Origin: CAYYMD01 sp964480425
Lineage (GTDB): Bacteria > Planctomycetota > Phycisphaerae > SM23-33
Assembly: GCA_964480425.1 (NCBI GenBank)
Contig: CAYZPY010000130.1
Coordinates: 1-7,101, forward strand
DNA: 7,101 nt
Direction of reading: 5' to 3'
This document shows positions 1 through 6,915 of the stretch, in pieces. A program made the translations under genes and the position numbers. How positions within the stretch are numbered: position 1 is the stretch's first letter; each line of letters begins with the position of its first letter. Under the pieces are notes generated by a model. The model was not told where the DNA came from and searched no databases. It worked only from the letters and a program-made list of their open reading frames with translations.

Positions 1-55
1 GCACGTACGGTTCTTAGGGGGGTGGGTGGCGGCAACGTCACCCACCTACCCGCCG
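1..55 (+). mobile_element. 3' end of a group II intron (domain V 3' half and domain VI), truncated by window edge
   Basis: Positions 1-13 match the 3' strand of group II intron domain V, including the two-base bulge (CG at 4-5) followed by TACGGTTC. After a short linker comes a domain VI-like hairpin: 21-30 pairs with 37-46 around the loop GGCAAC at 31-36. The base of the stem continues as G17-G20 with T47 and C49-C51, leaving A48 bulged as the expected branch-point adenosine. The 3' splice site should lie roughly 7 bases beyond A48, near 54-56, but the exact junction is uncertain because the usual terminal AY dinucleotide is not obvious there. The rest of the intron, including any reverse transcriptase gene, is outside the window, so its class cannot be assigned. 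Confidence 0.75.
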
Positions 56-170
56 TTTGAATAAGATTCGCTCGCATAAACCTCCAGATTTTCAGCGGGT
101 TAATCCGATAAGTATTGCTGTGGCGCCGGTGCGCCGCACCGCGCGGATTATCCCCACTGCCCGAGTCGAC

Positions 171-1136
171 ATGACGAACGATTCGTTGATAAAAGAGTTT
201 CTCGATTACCTCCGGTCGCAGCGGAATTTCTCCGCGCACACCATCCGCTCCTACGCGGGGGACCTCAGGCAGTTCGTCAGGTTCCTTTCGGGGGGTGAAA
301 TCCGCGTCTTAGACGGCGAGGCGCCCCGGGGCGCGGGCGGCGAATCCGCCGGCGGGTGCGACGGGGGGGACCTCATCGGCGCCGGTCCTATGGACTTTCG
401 AGCGTACCTGGCCGCTCTTGGAAACGAGGGATACTCCCGCGCCACGACCGTCCGCAAACTCGCCACGCTGCGGAGTCTGTATAAATTCCTGGTGCGCACG
501 GGCCGGATAAAATCTTCGCCGGTCAGCGTCATCCGCACGCCGCGTCAGGAAAAGCGCCTGCCAAAGTGCCTCGACGTCGAGCAGGTCGCCGACCTGCTGG
601 AGGCGCCCGACACCGAAACGCTTTTCGGTCTGCGCGACCGGGCCATCCTGGAGACCATCTATTCCTCCGGGCTGCGGATAAGCGAGGTGGTCTCGCTGAA
701 CGTCGAGGACCTCAACGAGTTCGGGCGGGTTCTGCGGATTCGCGGAAAGGGCAAAAAGGAGCGGCTGGTGCCGCTGGGCGCCTGTGCCGCCGGCGCCATC
801 GGCGACTACCTGGACAGGCGCGCCGCAGAGTTCGGCCGGGCGCGAAACGGCGCGCTGTTCGTCAACAAGTACGGCGGCAGGATAACCGACCGGTCGGTCC
901 GCAGGATTTTCACCAAACACCTGGCAGCGGCGAACCTTCCTGCCGATTTGAGCCCGCACGTGCTGCGGCACTCGTTCGCCACGCACATGCTCAACGCCGG
1001 GGCGGACCTGCGCAGCGTCCAGGAGATGCTCGGGCACCGCTCGCTGTCGACCACGCAAATCTACACACACCTGACCACCCGCCGGCTGAAGGAAGTCTAC
1101 GACCGCGCGCATCCCCTTGCGGAAAAATCCGCGTGA
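171..1136 (+). CDS. xerC: Tyrosine recombinase XerC
   Basis: A 321-residue site-specific tyrosine recombinase. Such enzymes act, usually with a XerD partner, at the dif site to resolve chromosome dimers before division. The N-terminal SAM-like core-binding domain spans about residues 4-118 (IKEFLDYLRSQRNFSAHTIR) and the catalytic domain about 133-315. All active-site residues are visible: R169 in GLRISE, K193 in RGKGKKER, H263 and R266 in PHVLRH, H289 in LGHR, and nucleophile Y298 in TQIYTH. The C-terminal YDRAHPLA ending resembles XerC more than XerD. A Gly/Ala-rich insert at about 43-73 makes it longer than the usual ~300 residues. The ATG at 171 begins directly at the family N-terminus; an in-frame TTG at 57 would add 38 unrelated residues and abuts the intron end. 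No good Shine-Dalgarno precedes 171. It is convergent with the dehydrogenase gene. Confidence 0.9.
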   Translation: MTNDSLIKEFLDYLRSQRNFSAHTIRSYAGDLRQFVRFLSGGEIRVLDGEAPRGAGGESAGGCDGGDLIGAGPMDFRAYLAALGNEGYSRATTVRKLATLRSLYKFLVRTGRIKSSPVSVIRTPRQEKRLPKCLDVEQVADLLEAPDTETLFGLRDRAILETIYSSGLRISEVVSLNVEDLNEFGRVLRIRGKGKKERLVPLGACAAGAIGDYLDRRAAEFGRARNGALFVNKYGGRITDRSVRRIFTKHLAAANLPADLSPHVLRHSFATHMLNAGADLRSVQEMLGHRSLSTTQIYTHLTTRRLKEVYDRAHPLAEKSA

Positions 1137-1144
1137 AGAGCGAA

Positions 1145-1305
1145 TAAACCACGGAGGGCACAGAGAACACCGAGACCAAAAGAGAATATTCAATTTATTC
1201 GTGGTCCGGCCCAATACGCCATGCGGCAAGTTTTCCAATTCGTTTCACACGTTCGGCAGGAACTACGACGAAATAAACTGTGTTCTCAGTGTCCTTTGTG
1301 GTTTA
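1145..1305. repeat. Inverted-repeat intergenic element (MITE/REP-like) with 9-base-phased arms
   Basis: The left arm 1145-1171 and the reverse complement of the right arm 1279-1305 agree at 22 of 27 positions; both read TAAACCAC..AGG.CAC.GAGAACAC. Within each arm there is a degenerate 9-base periodicity of the form CACRGAGRR. The 107-base interior has no convincing gene. The element nearly fills the gap between the convergent xerC and dehydrogenase genes, and its right arm ends 4 bases from the dehydrogenase stop codon. Such CACGGAGGA-type units recur between genes in various environmental bacterial genomes (recalled knowledge, not searched). In RNA it could fold into a long hairpin and act as a bidirectional transcription barrier, which is inference. 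Confidence 0.7.
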
Positions 1306-1309
1306 CGAA

Positions 1310-2317
1310 TTATCCGCCGTAGGCCTCCGGTCGGGCGGGATATTGGGGCTCTCGGTCCTGTAGTACGGCGATTACGTCGAAGACCACTTCGCACATATTC
1401 TCCATGGCTTTTGGCACTCGTGCGGCGATGTGTGGTGTGAGGATAGCGCTTTCGGGCGGCAGGTCGAACAGCGGATAATCCGCGGGCGGCGGCTCGGGGT
1501 CGTGGCAGTCTATCGCAATGGTCGAGATGCGCCCGGTCTTGACCGCCTCCGTCAGGGCGGCGTAATCCACGCAATGCCCGCGTGCGGCGTTGATGAACTG
1601 CGCCCCGGTCTTGAACCGCCGCAGCGCGTCGGCGTTGATGAACTTCCGCGTCAGGTCGGTAAGCGGAACGTGCAGCGTAACGATGTCGCTGCGGGCGTAG
1701 AGGTCGCCCTTGTCGGCCTCTTCGGCGTCGTAGTCCAGCGAGATGGGGCGGATGTCGTTGTAGATGACGTTCATTCCCAGTGCGGCGGCGGCGCGTCCGA
1801 CGCGGCTGCCAATCCGCCCGCAGCCCACTATTCCCAGCGTCATATCGGCCAGGAACCGCCCGAACCGCTGCTTGCGGACCTTGTGGAACTCCTCGGGCGG
1901 CAGGTGGGCGTCCATCGGCCAGAATCGCCGGTTGAGCATGATTATCATTGCGATGGTGTAGTCGACCACCGCCTGTGTGTTCGCGGCGGGGGTGTGGACG
2001 ACTTCGATTCCGCAGGCCTTTGCGGCGGGCACGTCTATGTTCTCCAGCGCCACGCCGGCCCGTCCTATGACCTTGAGCCGGGAGGCCTTCTCCAGAAGCG
2101 CACGGTCAACCTGTGTGTAGGTTCGCACGATGAGCCCGTCGGCGTCGCCGATAACGCCGGACACTTCCGGTGGGCCGCAGCGGATGACCTCGGCGTGTTG
2201 ATTCAAATATTCCAGCGCCGTGTCGGTAAGCGGCTCGGTAACGACTACCGTGGGCTTGCCGCGAACCGTCCCGCGGGCAGTCGAGTTGCCCGCACTGCGT
2301 TGCCTGTCGGTGTTCAT
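1310..2317 (-). CDS. D-isomer-specific 2-hydroxyacid dehydrogenase (phosphoglycerate dehydrogenase-like)
   Basis: A 335-residue NAD-dependent dehydrogenase that should interconvert a D-2-hydroxyacid and its 2-oxoacid in the cytoplasm. The N-terminal catalytic domain half is at about 22-120, the Rossmann domain at about 121-300, and a short return to the catalytic domain follows. The dinucleotide-binding motif is GIVGCGRIG (162-170), with acidic D188 at the end of the second strand favouring NAD over NADP. The catalytic triad is R246 (NAARGHCVD), E275 (DCHDPEP) and H296 (LTPHIAA). The protein ends about 40 residues after the catalytic His, so there is no C-terminal ACT or intervening domain as in long SerA enzymes. 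The substrate may be 3-phosphoglycerate, glyoxylate or hydroxypyruvate, or another; no serine-pathway gene is adjacent. The ATG at 2317 was chosen over a TTG at 2410 because the extra residues look non-homologous and a promoter sits just upstream of 2317. Confidence 0.85.
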   Translation of the reverse strand: MNTDRQRSAGNSTARGTVRGKPTVVVTEPLTDTALEYLNQHAEVIRCGPPEVSGVIGDADGLIVRTYTQVDRALLEKASRLKVIGRAGVALENIDVPAAKACGIEVVHTPAANTQAVVDYTIAMIIMLNRRFWPMDAHLPPEEFHKVRKQRFGRFLADMTLGIVGCGRIGSRVGRAAAALGMNVIYNDIRPISLDYDAEEADKGDLYARSDIVTLHVPLTDLTRKFINADALRRFKTGAQFINAARGHCVDYAALTEAVKTGRISTIAIDCHDPEPPPADYPLFDLPPESAILTPHIAARVPKAMENMCEVVFDVIAVLQDREPQYPARPEAYGG

Positions 2318-2327
2318 CTCGGCGATA

Positions 2328-2357
2328 ATGTTAATTTCCCGCGGATAAGATTGTCCA
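2328..2357 (-). promoter_or_regulatory. Predicted sigma70-type promoter of the dehydrogenase gene, near-leaderless
   Basis: On the minus strand TGGACA (2357-2352, 5 of 6 to TTGACA) is followed by an 18-base spacer and TAACAT (2333-2328, 4 of 6 with the key A2 and T6). Only 10 bases separate the -10 box from the ATG at 2317, so transcription would start about 3-4 bases before the start codon. No Shine-Dalgarno is present, in keeping with a leader this short. One arm of an inverted repeat lies in the spacer. Confidence 0.45.
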
Positions 2358-2402
2358 GTGGAAGTAAAAGAAGGTCGGCCTTGCTTATCGGTATATCCGC
2401 GG
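2339..2402 (-). promoter_or_regulatory. Inverted repeat CCGCGGATA / TATCCGCGG overlapping the dehydrogenase promoter (operator candidate)
   Basis: CCGCGGATA at 2339-2347 is exactly complementary to TATCCGCGG at 2394-2402. The proximal arm lies between the predicted -35 and -10 boxes, where a bound repressor would block transcription; the distal arm lies upstream of the -35. An additional GATAAG (2344-2349) and CTTATC (2384-2389) pair overlaps the proximal arm, so that arm can pair with either partner. If transcription began farther upstream, the same sequences could form alternative RNA hairpins. The bound factor is unknown. Confidence 0.35.
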
Positions 2403-2491
2403 CTCCGCAAAACATCGCTTGGGGACCCGGACGAAAAAATGTCCTGTTATTTCATCACCTGCACTTTTGGGACGCTAACAAAAGATTGCGC

Positions 2492-2511
2492 AAAAAGTGG
2501 GATTTTATCCC
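2492..2511 (-). terminator. Weak intrinsic terminator candidate downstream of the TPR gene
   Basis: On the minus strand GGGAT-AAA-ATCCC (2511-2499) forms a five-pair hairpin and is followed after AC by five T residues (2496-2492), about 45 bases past the TPR stop codon. The stem is short, so strength is doubtful. A second AT-rich inverted repeat, CTTTTG/CAAAAG, follows at about 2464-2484. Both would separate TPR transcription from the dehydrogenase promoter downstream. Confidence 0.3.
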
Positions 2512-2553
2512 TCGCAAATGTCGCAAATAATGTGCGCCGGGCATAAGCGAACG

Positions 2554-3885
2554 CTACGCGCCTCGGCGTGGAGGCAGGCGAAAGGTGCGCGACAGGCGTC
2601 TCTTGCGCCGGTTTATGCGGTGCCAGAGGCGCTTGATGGTGTGGTTTTCCGGAGACAGTGCAAGCGCCCGCGCGGCGCAGCGCCGCGCCCTTCGCATCGA
2701 GCCGGACTGGAGGTGCGCAAGTGCCAGGTTGTAAAGGGCAAGGGAGTAGTCCGGGCGGAGTTTCAGCGCCTTTCGGCAGTGCCGTATGCCTTCGTCCATG
2801 CGCCCCAGTCGGAACAGGCACACCGCCAGGTTGTGATGCGCGCGCGGGTCGCTGGGGGTGAGTTCCACAAGGCGGTTGAACGCCTCCAGCGCCTTTTGGG
2901 GCATTTTGATTTCCAGGAGCATTCTTCCGGCCTCGGCTACGGTCCGCGGCGCGTCGCGGCTGATTCGCAACTCCGCACACAGGTGTCCCAGCGCCCTTTG
3001 ACGGCACCGGCGGCGTATGGCAAGACGCGCCAACTCCAGGTTCGCGCCGACAAATTCGGGGTCGATTTCCAACGTCAGGCGGAACTGTTCGGCGGCGTCT
3101 TCGAGTCGACCTTGTTTTTCGGCCAGTTCACCCAGGCAGTAATGCGCCTCGGCGCAGTCAAGCCTGCATTGCAGGGCGCGGATGAAGATTTTTTCGGCCT
3201 TGCGAGGATAATTCATCTCCATCAGCAGGGCGCCGAGGTCCAGCATGGTTTCCACGTCCTGGTGGTACAGGGCCAACTCTGCGCGGTAATGCTTTGCGGC
3301 CAGCGTCAGTTCGCCCCCGGCCCAGCAGGCGTCGGCGATTCTGGCGTGCGCCTGGGGGTGGCAGGAGTCCAGTCGCAGCGTATTTTTCCAGCATTCGACA
3401 GCGCGGGCGTATTTGCGCCGGACGTAAAAACTGATGCCGAGGTTGTACCAGCACAGCGGGCATTCGCTCTGCACCTGTCGCGCGAGGTAGAACATCAGCT
3501 CCGCCTGCTGGTGGTCGCCCATCTGGGTGTACGTGATGATGCAGTTGCAGTACGCCGGCTCGAAGTCGGGATCCAACCGCTGGATTTGCCTAAAGCACTT
3601 CAGCGCGCGTGCGTATTTGCCCAAATGGGTCAGGTTGACGCCGAGCGAGTTTATGAATTCCACCTCGTCCGGGCACAGGCGGATTGCGTTCAGGCACGCC
3701 CGGGATGCGCCGCGGTAATCGTCCGTCGCCTCCAGCGCCAAGGCGAGGGTGTGATGCCAGTGGGGATTGTACGGATTAACGGCGATGGCGGTGCGAAGTT
3801 CCGCAATGGCCTGTTCCCACATGCCCTGCTGGTAGTGCTCTTCGCCCCGTTCGGCCGTTAGTTCGGCTTTAATCCAGTCGTTCAC
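2554..3885 (-). CDS. TPR-repeat protein with twelve contiguous repeats and a basic tail
   Basis: A 443-residue protein consisting almost entirely of tetratricopeptide repeats, helical hairpins that stack into a superhelix for protein-protein binding. Taking the proline-type position at 38, 72, 106, 140, 174, 208, 242, 276, 310, 344, 378 and 412, twelve 34-residue units follow one another without insertion or gap over about residues 8-415. Residues 418-441 form a strongly basic tail (RINRRKRRLSRTFR). It contains 18 cysteines, among them CNC at 113-115 and CPLC at 142-145, suggesting a reducing (cytoplasmic) location. There is no signal peptide, membrane segment or attached catalytic domain, so the partner and process are unknown. 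The GTG start at 3885 has AAGGA ten bases upstream and overlaps the stop codon of a 22-codon ORF. The dehydrogenase gene lies 236 bases downstream on the same strand, probably as a separate transcript. Confidence 0.85.
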   Translation of the reverse strand: MNDWIKAELTAERGEEHYQQGMWEQAIAELRTAIAVNPYNPHWHHTLALALEATDDYRGASRACLNAIRLCPDEVEFINSLGVNLTHLGKYARALKCFRQIQRLDPDFEPAYCNCIITYTQMGDHQQAELMFYLARQVQSECPLCWYNLGISFYVRRKYARAVECWKNTLRLDSCHPQAHARIADACWAGGELTLAAKHYRAELALYHQDVETMLDLGALLMEMNYPRKAEKIFIRALQCRLDCAEAHYCLGELAEKQGRLEDAAEQFRLTLEIDPEFVGANLELARLAIRRRCRQRALGHLCAELRISRDAPRTVAEAGRMLLEIKMPQKALEAFNRLVELTPSDPRAHHNLAVCLFRLGRMDEGIRHCRKALKLRPDYSLALYNLALAHLQSGSMRRARRCAARALALSPENHTIKRLWHRINRRKRRLSRTFRLPPRRGA

Positions 3886-3950
3886 CTTGTCGTCTTCCTT
3901 TTTTCAAATGACAGGGCAATCAAGTAAAACCAGACCACGACGGTTACCAT
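3882..3950 (-). CDS. 22-residue hydrophobic leader ORF overlapping the TPR gene start
   Basis: An ATG at 3950 opens a 22-codon frame ending in TGA at 3884-3882. That stop overlaps the GTG start of the TPR gene as GTGA, the usual arrangement for translational coupling. Residues 2-15 are uninterruptedly apolar or small (VTVVVWFYLIALSF) and are followed by the basic end EKRKTTR, like a very short membrane peptide with its C-terminus inside. The TPR gene's AAGGA ribosome-binding site lies within its last codons. A predicted -10 box ends only 4 bases before the ATG, so the ORF could be translated leaderless or be partly missed by the transcript. I recognise no family; a chance frame in the 5' leader is a real alternative at this length. 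Confidence 0.4.
   Translation of the reverse strand: MVTVVVWFYLIALSFEKRKTTR
3896..3900 (-). promoter_or_regulatory. Ribosome-binding site AAGGA of the TPR gene
   Basis: On the minus strand AAGGA lies 10 bases before the GTG at 3885, and it supports this non-ATG start. It is the only clear Shine-Dalgarno sequence before a gene in the window. Confidence 0.6.
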
Positions 3951-3954
3951 GTTT

Positions 3955-3983
3955 ATTTTAACTCCAATGTCCGTTTCGGGCAA
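3955..3983 (-). promoter_or_regulatory. Predicted promoter of the leader ORF and TPR gene
   Basis: On the minus strand TTGCCC (3983-3978, 4 of 6) is followed by exactly 17 bases and TAAAAT (3960-3955, 5 of 6). Transcription would start around 3948-3950, at the leader ORF's ATG, giving a leader of about 62 bases for the TPR gene. Confidence 0.4.
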
Positions 3984-4043
3984 CCTGCAAACACAGTGTA
4001 GTGGAAATATTTTTGACCCGCCCGTCGCGCCGCAGGCGGACAA

Positions 4044-4072
4044 TGGTCAATCGCCGCCGGCCGTGATAACAT
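4044..4072 (+). promoter_or_regulatory. Predicted promoter of the release-factor-like gene, giving a leaderless mRNA
   Basis: TGGTCA (4044-4049, 4 of 6 to TTGACA), a 17-base spacer, then TAACAT (4067-4072) with an extended -10 TGA at 4064-4066. Six bases separate the -10 box from the ATG at 4079, so transcription should start on the A of the start codon. No Shine-Dalgarno is present. It strongly resembles the dehydrogenase promoter (TGGACA, TAACAT). Confidence 0.45.
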
Positions 4073-4078
4073 TCGATT

Positions 4079-4612
4079 ATGTCCCGGCATGAATATCTCG
4101 GCGCCGACGATAAGACGCTGCTGTCGCAGTGCCGTCTGGAGGCGTATCGCGCGTCCGGACCGGGCGGTCAGCGGCGCAACAAGGTCTCCACGGCCATACG
4201 ACTGAAGCACGAACCAACCGGCGTGACGGTGCAGAGCGAGGACTTCCGCTCGCAGCTCGACAACAAGCGCCGCGCGCTGCGGCGTCTGCGGATGGAGATC
4301 GCCTGCGGCGTGCGCGAGCCGTTCGACGTCGAAGGTCGAATTCCGGCGATACTGGGCGAGTGCGTCTTCACCCCACGCGGGGGGGGGGCCGGAAAAAAAC
4401 GCCTGCAAATCGGGCGAAAAGACAGGCGTTTCTGGTCGGTCGCGGCGCTGCTGCTGGATTTGCTCGAGGCGTGCGAGGGGCGGATGTCAAAAGCGGCCGA
4501 CGTGCTGGGGATAACCACCAGCAACCTGTCCGGCGTGCTGAAATCCGAACGTCGCCTGCTGACGTCGGCCCAGCAGATACGGGACAGGTTCGGGCAGAAG
4601 CACATCAGGTGA
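4079..4612 (+). CDS. Peptide chain release factor-like protein (RF-1/GGQ domain with HTH-like C-terminus)
   Basis: A 177-residue protein with a class I release factor catalytic domain at about residues 10-75. The GGQ tripeptide that triggers peptidyl-tRNA hydrolysis is at 29-31 in ASGPGGQRRNK, followed by a family-like stretch (TGVTVQSEDFRSQ, 47-59) and a basic helix. There is no codon-recognition domain, so it is more like the rescue factors ArfB/YaeJ or PrfH than RF1/RF2, and probably releases stalled ribosomes. The ArfB-type basic tail is replaced by about 70 residues (110-177) with a helix-turn-helix-like pattern, AADVLGITTSNLSGVLK (139-155). I recall similar RF-like proteins in planctomycetes. 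A run of ten G (4379-4388) and one of seven A (4393-4399) encode the linker GGGAGKK. The ATG has no Shine-Dalgarno but sits 6 bases after a -10 box. It is convergent with uvrB. Confidence 0.85.
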   Translation: MSRHEYLGADDKTLLSQCRLEAYRASGPGGQRRNKVSTAIRLKHEPTGVTVQSEDFRSQLDNKRRALRRLRMEIACGVREPFDVEGRIPAILGECVFTPRGGGAGKKRLQIGRKDRRFWSVAALLLDLLEACEGRMSKAADVLGITTSNLSGVLKSERRLLTSAQQIRDRFGQKHIR

Positions 4613-4659
4613 TTCAGCAACCGGTAAACGGTAATTAGTTGATTCGTTAATCCGTACCA

Positions 4660-4711
4660 CGGGTCCGCGTTGTTTGATATTTGGGCATTTGGGATTTTTA
4701 TCTCGGACCCG
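4660..4711. repeat. Inverted repeat in the convergent gap between the release-factor-like gene and uvrB
   Basis: CGGGTCCG at 4660-4667 and CGGACCCG at 4704-4711 are perfectly complementary, with a 36-base spacer that contains ATTTGGG twice in tandem (about 4678-4693) and a T5 run (4694-4698). A second, bulged inverted repeat, GGTAAACGG with CCGTACC, lies at 4623-4658. The 142-base gap holds no gene. These hairpins may end transcription from both sides, but neither is followed by a T-run, so a classic intrinsic terminator is not shown. Confidence 0.35.
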
Positions 4712-4754
4712 CCCGAAAAGTTGGCCGGCAAGTCTCTGAACTAATACCTCGGAC

Positions 4755-6770
<2,016 letters not shown>

Positions 6771-6786
6771 AGATTCACACGTTCGT

Positions 6787-6803
6787 TTTATAGTGTGATT
6801 ATA
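6787..6803 (-). promoter_or_regulatory. Predicted -10 region(s) of uvrB
   Basis: On the minus strand a perfect TATAAT (6803-6798) lies 27 bases before the uvrB ATG, followed by a second candidate, TATAAA (6792-6787). No good -35 hexamer is found 16-18 bases upstream of either box. The leader would be about 20 bases or less and has no Shine-Dalgarno. No clear LexA-type palindrome is visible here. Confidence 0.4.
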
Positions 6804-6915
6804 ACGCGCGTTGCGTTCGAATCGGAGATTCTGCCCGGCGCAGGCGATGCTTACGGCGTCGAATGCGCATAATTTTATCTGTAAACCGGCGGCGATTTGA
6901 ATATCCTGCGTTGGC

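Noticed and set aside
71..79. CTCGCATAA resembling the XerC arm of a dif site near xerC
   Set aside because: No XerD-like arm (TTATGTTAA type) follows after a six-base centre, so a dif site is not supported.
57..170. N-terminal extension of xerC from the TTG at 57
   Set aside because: The 38 extra residues do not resemble Xer N-termini, and the TTG abuts the intron end; the ATG at 171 coincides with the family start.
143..2402. Several GCGGATAA / TTATCCGC words (about 143-154, 672-680, 1308-1316, 1471-1483, 2341-2348, 2394-2402)
   Set aside because: Most lie in coding sequence and the spacing is irregular; only the 2339-2402 pair was kept. A genome-wide count would be needed to call a motif family.
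1430..2530. Long plus-strand open frame opposite the dehydrogenase gene
   Set aside because: It is a codon-bias shadow of the dehydrogenase, whose family motifs are unmistakable on the minus strand.
2358..2546. 62-codon plus-strand ORF in the gap between the TPR and dehydrogenase genes
   Set aside because: GTG start without a ribosome-binding site, no recognisable motif, and it overlaps the dehydrogenase promoter; an inner ATG at 2439 leaves only 35 codons. Not excluded, but unsupported.
3953..4408. 151-codon minus-strand ORF across the release-factor-like gene and its upstream region
   Set aside because: It is antisense to a gene with a clear GGQ domain and shows no family features.
6771..6840. 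Possible SOS (LexA) box upstream of uvrB (CGAAC half-site)
   Set aside because: No matching second half at the expected spacing; neither the Gram-positive nor the E. coli type palindrome is formed.
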